A stretch of DNA of 45,000 nt from the NCBI GenBank assembly GCA_902555065.1, contig CACDQQ010000006.1, forward strand, positions 1 through 45,000. Direction: 5' to 3'. A model generated the notes under the pieces. The model was not told the DNA's origin. It searched no databases and saw nothing but the letters and a program-made list of their open reading frames with translations. The position numbers and the translations under genes were made by a program. This DNA is from an uncultured Pelagibacteraceae bacterium (GTDB lineage Bacteria; Pseudomonadota; Alphaproteobacteria; Pelagibacterales; Pelagibacteraceae). Positions 35,553-43,836 of this stretch are shown here, piece by piece (positions within the stretch are counted from its first letter, which is position 1; each line of letters starts with the position of its first letter).

Positions 35553-36262
35553 GATTTTTTTTTTATCATAATAAATTTAGTTAAATTAGAAAAATTTTCT
35601 CCATGCTTCAATGTTAAATTTATATTTGTTTTATAGGGACGAAATAACTTCATTTTGTTATTTTTTATTTTTAAGTTTCCATTGACTAGAATAATTATTG
35701 TATTTTTTTTTAATGATTTATTACTTTTATTTTTTTTTCCATCATATATTTCCAAATAATTGCTATTTATATTTTTTTTTAAATTGATACTTACCTTATC
35801 TTTCAATGTATTTTTTTCATAAGAAGTTGGTTTTCTATTATATTTATCTTTAAACCTTAAAAGATCAAATTTTCTGTTGGGAATTTCTAACTCAAACATT
35901 ATTAAATTTTTATTCGATTTATTTTTTGTTTGATGAAAAGTTTTCTTATCAATTTCAATAATAGAATGACTATTTAACTTATAATTCTCTTTTAAAGTTT
36001 TTAAATTAATATTATTTAGATTTATAAGAAACGTTTTTTTAAATATGTGACAATGAAGAGAAGTTGATTGTTTTTTATTTATATGCAGTACCCAAAATGC
36101 AGCTTTTTTTGAAGACCAAAAACAGTACTCGAAACCCCAAGGTTTTTTTATAATTTTATTTTTTATAAAATTTAAATTATTTAATTCACTTTTTTTGTTT
36201 ATTGAATTTTTAGAAAGTTTATTTATTATTTTTTTATCAACGTTAGTACTTCTTATATACAC
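35549..36262 (-). CDS. Cupin protein, mannose-6-phosphate isomerase type II-like
   Basis: A 237-residue lysine- and asparagine-rich protein. KKPWGFEYCFW (residues 39-49) and STSLHCHIFKKTFLI (66-80, with metal ligands His70 and His72) give the first half of a cupin related to type II phosphomannose isomerases. A second, weaker beta-rich half has IIILVNGNLKIKNNK. It is the first gene of the eleven-gene minus-strand run, opposite the transaldolase across a 135-base gap. A sugar isomerase/epimerase or binding role fits. The poor conservation of the second half makes activity uncertain. Confidence 0.6.
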   Translation of the reverse strand: MYIRSTNVDKKIINKLSKNSINKKSELNNLNFIKNKIIKKPWGFEYCFWSSKKAAFWVLHINKKQSTSLHCHIFKKTFLINLNNINLKTLKENYKLNSHSIIEIDKKTFHQTKNKSNKNLIMFELEIPNRKFDLLRFKDKYNRKPTSYEKNTLKDKVSINLKKNINSNYLEIYDGKKNKSNKSLKKNTIIILVNGNLKIKNNKMKLFRPYKTNINLTLKHGENFSNLTKFIMIKKKS

Positions 36263-36397
36263 AGAAAAATATATTTATTTCAAATTGTTTAACTTTAGCT
36301 TTCTAATATATTATGACAGTAATAAATACCATCTAAATTTAATTGTTATTAAAAACTATTATTTGATTTTTTAAAAATTATAATTATTGTACCATTT
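36263..36397. other. 135-base divergent control region
   Basis: This is the largest gap in the window. It separates the heptose run (-) from the transaldolase (+) and probably holds both promoters. TATAAT at 36379-36384 lies 13 bases before the transaldolase ATG. On the minus strand CATAAT at 36315-36310 is a possible box for the operon. No small gene was found. Confidence 0.45.
36379..36384 (+). promoter_or_regulatory. Candidate -10 box (TATAAT) of the transaldolase gene
   Basis: An exact TATAAT 13 bases before the ATG would give a nearly leaderless message. No -35 box at normal spacing was seen. The match is weak evidence in DNA of this composition. Confidence 0.25.
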
Positions 36398-37111
36398 ATG
36401 CTTTTAAAGGATATTAATGATAAGATAATTGTATTCTCTGATGGACCTAGAATTGAGGAAATTGAAACTGATTTACCATTAAAAATTGATGGATATACAT
36501 TTAATCCAAGTTTATTTAGGAAAAATAATGCTGAAGATTATTTATCTTATTCAAAAGAAATTTTGAAGAAATGTGGAAATAAACCTGTTTCACTTGAAGT
36601 AATTTCTGATACTCAAAAAGAAATGATAGATCAAGGTTTTAAACTTGGGTCATTGAAAGATAACGTTTATGTAAAAATACCTATAATATTTAGAAACGGA
36701 GAAAGTACTATTAAAGTTATTAAAGAACTTATAAACCAGAATATAAAATTAAATATAACAGCTATTTTTACTTTAGAACAGGTTAAATATATCATTGAAG
36801 AAATTAAAAATTCAAAAACAATTTTATCAATTTTTATAGGCAGGGTGTTTGATACTGGTGTAAATGGTGAAAAACATATGAAGGAAATAAATAATTTCAT
36901 TCATGAAAATAGTAGTTGTCAAAGTCTTTGGGCAAGTACTAGAATGTCTTATGATATTATAAGAGCTATAGAAACTAAATCTGATATTATAACAATGCAA
37001 GTGGATCAAATTAAAAAGTTGAGTAAATTTAATAAAAGTTTAAATGAATATTCTAGAGATACAGTAGCTCAATTTTTTAGTGATGCAAATGCATCTGGAT
37101 ATAAATTTTAA
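36398..37111 (+). CDS. Transaldolase-family protein (small, TalC-like)
   Basis: A 237-residue TIM barrel of the short transaldolase/fructose-6-phosphate aldolase type. GYTFNPSLFRK (residues 32-42), PVSLEVISD, the Schiff-base Lys93 in VYVKIPII, ITAIFTLEQV, FIGRVFDTGV and LWASTR form the family pattern. Transaldolase forms sedoheptulose 7-phosphate, the GmhA substrate, so the gene fits heptose precursor supply; short members may instead cleave or form other ketose phosphates. It is divergent from the heptose run and convergent (15-base gap) with the canonical gmhA. A dedicated transaldolase in a surface-glycan locus is unusual. Confidence 0.85.
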   Translation: MLLKDINDKIIVFSDGPRIEEIETDLPLKIDGYTFNPSLFRKNNAEDYLSYSKEILKKCGNKPVSLEVISDTQKEMIDQGFKLGSLKDNVYVKIPIIFRNGESTIKVIKELINQNIKLNITAIFTLEQVKYIIEEIKNSKTILSIFIGRVFDTGVNGEKHMKEINNFIHENSSCQSLWASTRMSYDIIRAIETKSDIITMQVDQIKKLSKFNKSLNEYSRDTVAQFFSDANASGYKF

Positions 37112-37126
37112 GTAAAAATTTTTTAA

Positions 37127-37714
37127 CTAATTTTTTATAATTTTGTTTTCTACCATTTCAAGAATGAAATGTCCTAAAAAAATATGACATTCTTGTATCC
37201 TTGCGGTGATATTAGATTTAACTATCAATGCCTTATCACATAAATTCTTTGCTTTGCCTCCATTATTACCTAGAAATCCAATGGAAAAAATTTTTTTCTT
37301 TTTTGCTTCTTTTAAAACTTTCAATATATTTTTTGAATTTCCTGACGTTGAAATGCAGATAAGCACATCATTGTTTTTACCTAATGCTTGTAATGATCTT
37401 AAAAATATATCATCAAAACTATAGTCATTTCCACATGCAGTCAAAGTAGATGTATCTTGTGCTAATGTTAGTGCAGGCAAAGGAACTCTGTTTACTTGTG
37501 GTCTTAGTCTAACTAAGTATTCAGCTGATAGATGTTGTGCATCTGCGGCTGAACCTCCATTTCCACAAAATAATAATTTACCACCTTTCTTTAATTTTTT
37601 AAATATAATATCTGTTATTAAATTTATGTCTTTAGACATGTTAATTAAAGATAAATGAATATTAACATTATCTTCAATTTGTTTTTGTAACTGCAAATTT
37701 TGATTTTTGCTCAT
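37127..37714 (-). CDS. gmhA: Sedoheptulose 7-phosphate isomerase (GmhA)
   Basis: A 195-residue canonical GmhA. GNGGSAADAQHLSAEYLVR (residues 51-69) with zinc ligands His61 and Glu65, LTACGNDY, ISTSGNSKN and the late RIQECHIFLGH (Gln/His) are all present. It converts sedoheptulose 7-phosphate to glycero-manno-heptose 7-phosphate, the first committed step of NDP-heptose synthesis. It lies 6 bases from the NeuB-like gene upstream and faces the transaldolase, while the other pathway enzymes are in the run at 25.5-36.3 kb. A second, diverged SIS protein lies there. Confidence 0.92.
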   Translation of the reverse strand: MSKNQNLQLQKQIEDNVNIHLSLINMSKDINLITDIIFKKLKKGGKLLFCGNGGSAADAQHLSAEYLVRLRPQVNRVPLPALTLAQDTSTLTACGNDYSFDDIFLRSLQALGKNNDVLICISTSGNSKNILKVLKEAKKKKIFSIGFLGNNGGKAKNLCDKALIVKSNITARIQECHIFLGHFILEMVENKIIKN

Positions 37715-37720
37715 AAATTT

Positions 37721-38560
37721 CTATTTGATGTGTGCTCTTAATTTTTTTGCGATAGGTAACTCTTTATCTAAAATTTTTCCAACTGATGGTTCACCAATAG
37801 CTAGAATAAATTTGTCCATAGCTTCTGTTAAAGATTTCATGCCTTTAGGCTCCAATGATGCTGACTGATCTGATCCATACATTGATCTATCTAAAGTTAT
37901 ATGTCTCTCTAAAGAAGATATATTAAATTGCAAAGCTGATAAAGATACTGCTACACCATTTTCATGACCACTATAACCTACATTACATCCATACATTTTT
38001 TTAAGTTCATCAATTGTTATTAAATTCGCATCAGCTGTTTCCATTGGATAAGTAGAGACACAATGCATTAATTCAAAACTACAATTTTTATTTTTAAATA
38101 TCTTTACTGCATCATCGATATTTTTTTTGGATGACATTCCAGTTGATATAAATGTATGTCTGCCTTTACTTGCAACTGCTTCTAAAAAGTTAATATCAAC
38201 TATCATTGCAGAAGCAATTTTGTTAAATTTTAATTTATATTGATCTAAAAAATTTAAACTATTTAGATCCCATGCAGATGCGAACCAATCAATTTTAAGC
38301 TCGTTACAATAATCATTAATTTGGTCATATTCGTTTTTATTAAATTCTAAACCCATTTTTTGGTCCCTAGTAGTATTTCCCCATGGACTTTCTCTTGGTA
38401 TATCTAGAACATCTTTTGAATAAACTAATTCAATGTCTCTTTTCTGAAATTTAACAGCATCAAAATTTGTGTCTTTTGATATTTTTATAAGTTTCTTAGC
38501 AATATCAATATCACCATTATGATTAATACCAATTTCAGCTATTAGATATGGTTTTTTCAT
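37721..38560 (-). CDS. NeuB-family synthase without the SAF domain
   Basis: A 279-residue TIM-barrel protein matching NeuB from its start (AEIGINHNGDIDIA) through VKFQKRD, ASAMIVDINF, FISTGMSS, LMHCVSTYP, GYSGHENG and ERHITLDRSM. It ends at the barrel, about 65 residues short of NeuB, with no antifreeze-like domain. That domain contributes to the partner subunit's active site in known NeuB, so substrate use must differ. The IRD-like loop and PEP-site residues appear intact, and the ATG lies well before the barrel, so this is not a visible frameshift product. It is next to gmhA (6 bases), which hints at a heptose- or ketose-derived substrate. Product unknown. Confidence 0.8.
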   Translation of the reverse strand: MKKPYLIAEIGINHNGDIDIAKKLIKISKDTNFDAVKFQKRDIELVYSKDVLDIPRESPWGNTTRDQKMGLEFNKNEYDQINDYCNELKIDWFASAWDLNSLNFLDQYKLKFNKIASAMIVDINFLEAVASKGRHTFISTGMSSKKNIDDAVKIFKNKNCSFELMHCVSTYPMETADANLITIDELKKMYGCNVGYSGHENGVAVSLSALQFNISSLERHITLDRSMYGSDQSASLEPKGMKSLTEAMDKFILAIGEPSVGKILDKELPIAKKLRAHIK

Positions 38561-38594
38561 TTTAATCTATCAAATTTTATCATAATAATTCTAA

Positions 38595-39377
38595 ATGAAC
38601 ATAAAATTAAACAATACAAATTTTAATTTAAAAGATAAAAATGTTATTATTACTGGTGGAAGTGGTTTTTTGGGAAATCAATTAGTAAATACTTTCTTAA
38701 ATCAAAAATCAAATGTTTACAACATTGATCTATTCCCATCTAAAAAAAAAAATAAATCAAAATTTATTAAAACTGATATTACTGACGAAAACTCTTTAAA
38801 AAAAGTCTTAAAATATTTCTTAAAAAAAAAAATAAAATTAGATATTTTAATAAATAATGCTTCAAATAATTATAATCCAAAAAATAAGAAGTTATCTAAA
38901 CTAACATTGGAAGACTTTTCAAATGATCTTTGGGAAAATGACCTCACTGTTGGTCTAAAAGGTAGTTATTTATGTACAAAAATATTTGGTACACATATGT
39001 CAAAAAATAAAAAGGGGGTTATTTTAAACATTTCATCTGATTTAGGAGTAATTGCACCTGATCAAAGAATATATAGGAGTATGAATTTTACAAAACCTGT
39101 TTCTTATTCAGTGGTTAAACATGGATTGATAGGTTTAACGAAATATACCGCATCTTATTGGGCTAAAAAGAATATTAGGTGTAATGCTATAGCGCCAGGT
39201 GGTATATTCAATAATCAAAACAGATTATTTGTCAAAGAATTAAATAAACTGATTCCTCTTGGAAGAATGGCAAAGTCTAATGAATATAATGCTCTAGTTA
39301 TGTTCTTATGTAGTGATATGTCCTCTTATATTACCGGGACCACAATTATTGCTGATGGTGGGAGATCTATAATTTAG
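38595..39377 (+). CDS. Classical SDR oxidoreductase (PtmA-like context)
   Basis: A 260-residue SDR: TGGSGFLG (residues 20-27), NNAS (87-90), Ser147/Ser148 in NISSDLG, Tyr171/Lys175 in YSVVK and a C-terminal IADGGRS. The insert RSMNFTKP before the Tyr is seen in several sugar-acid-locus SDRs. It is divergent from the NeuB-like gene across 34 bases. A pairing of SDR, NeuB-type and Gfo/Idh genes recalls the ptm region of Campylobacter, where PtmA acts in legionaminate precursor supply, but that similarity is by context only. It is the first of three same-strand genes. Confidence 0.8.
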   Translation: MNIKLNNTNFNLKDKNVIITGGSGFLGNQLVNTFLNQKSNVYNIDLFPSKKKNKSKFIKTDITDENSLKKVLKYFLKKKIKLDILINNASNNYNPKNKKLSKLTLEDFSNDLWENDLTVGLKGSYLCTKIFGTHMSKNKKGVILNISSDLGVIAPDQRIYRSMNFTKPVSYSVVKHGLIGLTKYTASYWAKKNIRCNAIAPGGIFNNQNRLFVKELNKLIPLGRMAKSNEYNALVMFLCSDMSSYITGTTIIADGGRSII

Positions 39378-39379
39378 TA

Positions 39380-40042
39380 ATGAAAAATTATTTATCGACA
39401 TTCTACGATCTAAAAAATAAACCACTTTCTAACTATCAAGATAAGTTTGTGGAATATAATATAAAAAGATTTAATTTAAAAAATAAAAAACTTCTCGAAA
39501 TTGGTTGTGGTAGAGGTGATTTTATAAATAAGTTTTCTCAAAAAAATGTGGATTGTTACGCTACTGATATCTTACAAGATGCAGAAAATTTGTTAGAAAA
39601 AAAAGTAAAATTTCAACAAAATGACATTGGAAAAGAAAAACTTCCTTTTAATGATAACTTTTTTGATGCAATTTACACAAAGTCTTTAGTTGAACATATT
39701 AATAATCACTCATTTTTTTTTTATGAATGTAAAAGAGTATTGAAAAAGGGTGGTCAATTAATAATTTATACACCTGATTGGGAGACTCAATATTTACATT
39801 TTTATGATGATATAACACATATTAAACCGTTCACAAAAGTTACGTTAGAAAAATGTTTTAAATTATATGGATTTGATAATTGTAAAATTGAAAAATTTTA
39901 TCAACTGCCATCTGTTTGGAAGTTTCCTTTTTTAAAAATATTTTCAAAATTCATAGCATTCTTTGTTCCAATCAGATGTGGTATTAAATACTTGAGATTT
40001 TCAAAAGAACTTATGCTTTTAGGAGTATCAATTAAAGAATAA
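39380..40042 (+). CDS. Class I SAM-dependent methyltransferase
   Basis: A 220-residue methyltransferase: KLLEIGCGRGDFI (residues 37-49), YATDIL at the second strand, LPFNDNFFDAIYTKSLVEHI for the core motif, and VLKKGGQLIIYTPDW. All SAM-binding features are conserved. It begins 2 bases after the SDR stop and ends 5 bases before the Gfo/Idh gene, so it is in the same message. O-methylation of a sugar or a lipid-linked glycan end is likely; its own sequence does not reveal the acceptor. Confidence 0.82.
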   Translation: MKNYLSTFYDLKNKPLSNYQDKFVEYNIKRFNLKNKKLLEIGCGRGDFINKFSQKNVDCYATDILQDAENLLEKKVKFQQNDIGKEKLPFNDNFFDAIYTKSLVEHINNHSFFFYECKRVLKKGGQLIIYTPDWETQYLHFYDDITHIKPFTKVTLEKCFKLYGFDNCKIEKFYQLPSVWKFPFLKIFSKFIAFFVPIRCGIKYLRFSKELMLLGVSIKE

Positions 40043-40047
40043 GAATA

Positions 40048-41061
40048 ATGAAAAATGTTTTATTTTTAGGATTAGGGTCTATAGGTCAAAGACATTATCG
40101 TAACTTGAAAAGAATAGACAAAAAAATAAATTTTTTTTGTATTAGAGAAAAGAGTATATCCCCCCAACTAAACAATAATTTGCAAGTTGTTAAAAAAAAA
40201 TTTTATCCAAAAACCATGGGTATTAGGGAAATAAATTGGAGTCAAATTGAAAGTTTTAAAATAGATACAGCATTTATTACAAACCCAACAAGTCTTCATG
40301 TCAAAACAGCTATCAGGTTGTCAAAATATAATTTAAATTTATATATAGAGAAACCATTATCTAATAACTTAAATAAAGTTCATTTATTAAACAAAATAAT
40401 AAAAAAAAAAAAAATTAAATGTGAAATAGGCTTCCAAACTCGTTATGACGATTTATTAATTAAACTTAAAGATATAATTAAATCAAAAAAATATGGAGAG
40501 GTTGTAAAATGCAATATTAACCATTGTCATTATTTACCTTATCATCATAAGTATGAAAATTATAAAACAAGTTATGCAAGTAATAAAAGCTTAGGTGGAG
40601 GAGTTTTATTGTGTTTTTCACATGAGATAGATTATGCAAATTATCTTTTTGGCAAACCAAAAAAAATAATCCCAATATCAATAAACTCTAAAAGGTTTTT
40701 GGATATCGATGTTGAAAGTTCAGTTAAATTTTCTTTAGAGTATCATTCAAATATTATATCTACATTTGATTTAGATTTTATAAAAAAAAAAAAGACAAGG
40801 AATTGCCAAATTCAATTTGAACATGAGTATGTTGAATGGGATTTAAATAAAAATATTTTATTTATTGGAGACAAAAAAATACATAAAGGTAAAATTAATA
40901 AAAGAAATGATCTTTTTATAAAATCGATAAAAAAAGTTAAGTTTAGTTTTTCAAAAAACAAAAATTCACTAAATACTTTTGAAAATGCTTTTATAAATTT
41001 AAAAACGATAATTAAAATAAAAAAATCTTTAATTAATAAAAAAATTATTAATTTACATTAA
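40048..41061 (+). CDS. Gfo/Idh/MocA oxidoreductase
   Basis: A 337-residue NAD(P)-dependent sugar oxidoreductase with GLGSIGQRHYRN (residues 8-19), EKP (101-103), GFQTRYD, and GGGVLLCFSHEIDYANYLFG, where the H-E-x-D contains the probable catalytic His. It resembles the PtmF-like group linked to nonulosonate loci. A run of 13 A (40401-40413) encodes poly-Lys near residue 120. It overlaps the convergent TIM-barrel gene by 9 bases. Substrate unknown. Confidence 0.82.
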   Translation: MKNVLFLGLGSIGQRHYRNLKRIDKKINFFCIREKSISPQLNNNLQVVKKKFYPKTMGIREINWSQIESFKIDTAFITNPTSLHVKTAIRLSKYNLNLYIEKPLSNNLNKVHLLNKIIKKKKIKCEIGFQTRYDDLLIKLKDIIKSKKYGEVVKCNINHCHYLPYHHKYENYKTSYASNKSLGGGVLLCFSHEIDYANYLFGKPKKIIPISINSKRFLDIDVESSVKFSLEYHSNIISTFDLDFIKKKKTRNCQIQFEHEYVEWDLNKNILFIGDKKIHKGKINKRNDLFIKSIKKVKFSFSKNKNSLNTFENAFINLKTIIKIKKSLINKKIINLH

Positions 41062-41832
41062 TCTTTTTATATAATCTAAATTTAAGAAAGCCGAAGTTAT
41101 GGGTGTGTATTTACGATAAGTTTCAAGTGTAATCGAACATTTTAGATTTTTTTTTTCTAAAGTATAAAAAAAATTTTTAAAATTTATTAGACCTGATCCT
41201 AAACTTACATTTTTACCATTAGGACTTCTATCTTTTATGTGAATATGGTTAACATATTTATAAATTTTTAAAAAATATTTCTCTGGCGATCTATTTTTTA
41301 AAAAAATATTACCAATATCAAAAGTTATTCCTACATTTGGTATATTTAAATTCTTTATAAAATCCAAATTTTTTTTAATATCACAGTCTATCTCAAATGA
41401 AATTTCGGTATTTGTATTTTTTATTCTTAAGATATTTCTTAAATAAATTTGTAATTTTTGTAAATCATTTAAATAATGGGAGTTTAACGGCAATATCAAT
41501 TTAGACTTTTTAAAATCTTTTAAATTTAATAGAACTTTTTTTAAATAAGATTTAGAGGCCTTATCATATAAATTGTTTTTAATTATAAAATTGTCACATA
41601 AATAGAATGTTTGACTATGAAAATATTCTTGCATCAAGTTTTTAATTTCATTTCGTCCCCTCTTAGACCAAAAAGGATTTTGAGAATTAATATTTTCTTC
41701 TAAAAAAAATTCAATGTAAGAAAAATTTAATATTTTTGCTTTAAAAAATTCTTTTCTCCAATTTTCTGGGAAAGATTGAAGTACGCTGGATTGTGTCAAT
41801 CTACCCTGGAAAATTCCAATATTTTTGTACAT
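41053..41832 (-). CDS. Xylose isomerase-like TIM-barrel protein
   Basis: A 259-residue member of the sugar isomerase/endonuclease IV barrel group. Likely metal ligands are Glu147 (SFEIDC), Asp172 (TFDIGN), His198 (HIHIKDR) and Glu237 (TLETYR), with LGSGLINF near residue 211. The four-ligand set is complete, so it should be an isomerase or epimerase of a sugar, keto acid or inositol-like substrate. It stands alone on the minus strand, divergent from the acyltransferase gene, and overlaps the Gfo/Idh gene by 9 bases. Pairing with Gfo/Idh enzymes is common in carbohydrate loci. Confidence 0.75.
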   Translation of the reverse strand: MYKNIGIFQGRLTQSSVLQSFPENWRKEFFKAKILNFSYIEFFLEENINSQNPFWSKRGRNEIKNLMQEYFHSQTFYLCDNFIIKNNLYDKASKSYLKKVLLNLKDFKKSKLILPLNSHYLNDLQKLQIYLRNILRIKNTNTEISFEIDCDIKKNLDFIKNLNIPNVGITFDIGNIFLKNRSPEKYFLKIYKYVNHIHIKDRSPNGKNVSLGSGLINFKNFFYTLEKKNLKCSITLETYRKYTPITSAFLNLDYIKRLM

Positions 41833-41880
41833 AAAAATTTAATATGTTGTAATACATAATTCAATTAGATCAATTAAGCT

Positions 41881-43836
41881 ATGAATTCTTCACAATCCAA
41901 TTCAATAAATTTTTTGAGAGCGTTAGCTGTAATTTCAGTAATTTTGTACCATACAAAATTAGAATTTTTTTCAGCTGGATACTTGGGTGTTGATATATTT
42001 TTTTTTATTAGTGGATATCTAATGATGAGAATATTTAGTTTTGAGAAATATTCTATTAAAAAATTTTTACTAAGAAGATTCTTTAGAATTTTTCCAGCCT
42101 TGATTACAATGTTAGTATTTGTCTATATTTTTAGTTTATTTTTTTTGCCACCGCTTGAATTTAAAGATCTATTAGAGAGTATAATTGCAAATATTTTTCT
42201 TGTACCAAGTCATTATTTTTTAATTAAAAATAGTGATTATTTTTCATCTATTTCGTCAGAAGTTCCTTTAATACATACATGGAGTCTTGGAATTGAGTAT
42301 TTTTTTTATTTGTTTATAGCAATTTTATTCTTTTTTCTAAAAGAGAGATATTTAAACAAAAATAAGTTTTTTTTTCTGATTTTTTTTATTTTCATTATAA
42401 GTCTTTTTATTAGTCAAATGGGGGGTAATATAAATAAATCGTATCCACTAATATATTTACCTTTTATATCCCCAGAATTTAAATTTGATAACCCATTACT
42501 TGGAAATTTTTATTTGTACTCGTCACGTATCTGGGAATTTCTCTTTGGAATATTGATGTATTTACTCCAAAGAAAAAATTTATTCAAACCTTTAGCAAAG
42601 TATAGTTCATTGATTTTTATTACCGGGACTATTTTAATACTAATTTCTTTCAAAATTTTTAAAAAAATCTATTTAGGACCAAGTTTTTTCACATTAATCC
42701 CTTTATTAGGTGCTTCATTAATACTAATTAGTGAATATAAAAGTCAAAGTTTCGTAGATTTATTTATTAAAAATAAAATTATTACATATTTAGCTACAAT
42801 AAGCTTTTCACTTTACTTATACCATCAACCAATTTTTGCATTTTTTAGAATAAGAAATTATGAATTGATTAAATTTGAACATTGGTTCATTTTATTACCA
42901 ATAGTAACTATAGTTTCTCACTTTAGTTATATATATGTTGAAAAAACTTTTAAAAAAGATTTAAAAATTCAAAGTACTTTTTCAATCTATACATTAACTT
43001 GCTTGATTTTTTTACTTTTTTACTCAATTGGAGATATTAGGCCTGTTGATTCTAAATATTTAAAACATTTGAATAATTTCAATTATAATAATCCAGATAT
43101 GAAAAGATGCAGAAATATGCAATTAAATTCATTGTGTAACTTTGGCGACAAAAATAGCAAATACAAAGCTATAGCTTGGGGTGATAGTCATTTAGATCAA
43201 CTTGTTCCATTAATTGACTCATTAACAAAAAAAAATAATTTTAGCTTTTTAGAAATTGTAAGAACTGACTGCCCTCCTATATTAAATTTAGAGAGATCAG
43301 ATATAAGATCTGATAATTGTACTAAAGAAGCTGATAAAATAGTCGAGTATATTAATAAAGTTGATGATATTGATGTTTTAATAATGAATGCTTGGTGGGA
43401 AAAATATATTGATATGTCAGACGTTTATTCAATTAAAAATAACAGTGTTCTAGATGAAATCGAAAATACCATTAAAAAATTTAATGATAAAAAATTAATT
43501 ATTATTACTGCTATACCAAGTAAAAAAATAAATCCAAAAAAAAATTATCTTAGATCCATTTTTTATAAGGAAAAAATTTATAATATATTAAATCAAGATA
43601 GCTTGGATAATCACATAACCAAAACAAAAAAAAGTAATGATTTTTTCATGTATTTAAAACAAAAATATAAAAATATTTATTTGTTAAACCCTGAACAGCA
43701 TTTATGTAAAAATCAAAAATGTAAATCAATTGAAAATGGCATGATTCTATATAGGGATAGAACTCATATAAGTTTAGATGGGTCAATGCTTTTGAAGAAT
43801 GAATTAAACAATCTATTGAAAGAAATATTTAAGTAA
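41881..43836 (+). CDS. OafA-like O-acyltransferase (acyltransferase 3 with C-terminal SGNH domain)
   Basis: A 651-residue inner-membrane protein. The acyltransferase-3 domain begins NSINFLRALAV with the essential His24 (ILYHTKL), then GVDIFFFISGYL, RRFFRIFPAL and HTWSLGIEYFF, with about ten membrane helices to residue 390. A periplasmic SGNH domain follows with GDSH (434-437) and the paired Asp626/His629 (DRTH). This two-domain form O-acetylates polysaccharide or O-antigen in the periplasm. Its stop abuts the next gene's stop on the opposite strand with no spacing. It sits 48 bases from the divergent TIM-barrel gene. Confidence 0.9.
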   Translation: MNSSQSNSINFLRALAVISVILYHTKLEFFSAGYLGVDIFFFISGYLMMRIFSFEKYSIKKFLLRRFFRIFPALITMLVFVYIFSLFFLPPLEFKDLLESIIANIFLVPSHYFLIKNSDYFSSISSEVPLIHTWSLGIEYFFYLFIAILFFFLKERYLNKNKFFFLIFFIFIISLFISQMGGNINKSYPLIYLPFISPEFKFDNPLLGNFYLYSSRIWEFLFGILMYLLQRKNLFKPLAKYSSLIFITGTILILISFKIFKKIYLGPSFFTLIPLLGASLILISEYKSQSFVDLFIKNKIITYLATISFSLYLYHQPIFAFFRIRNYELIKFEHWFILLPIVTIVSHFSYIYVEKTFKKDLKIQSTFSIYTLTCLIFLLFYSIGDIRPVDSKYLKHLNNFNYNNPDMKRCRNMQLNSLCNFGDKNSKYKAIAWGDSHLDQLVPLIDSLTKKNNFSFLEIVRTDCPPILNLERSDIRSDNCTKEADKIVEYINKVDDIDVLIMNAWWEKYIDMSDVYSIKNNSVLDEIENTIKKFNDKKLIIITAIPSKKINPKKNYLRSIFYKEKIYNILNQDSLDNHITKTKKSNDFFMYLKQKYKNIYLLNPEQHLCKNQKCKSIENGMILYRDRTHISLDGSMLLKNELNNLLKEIFK

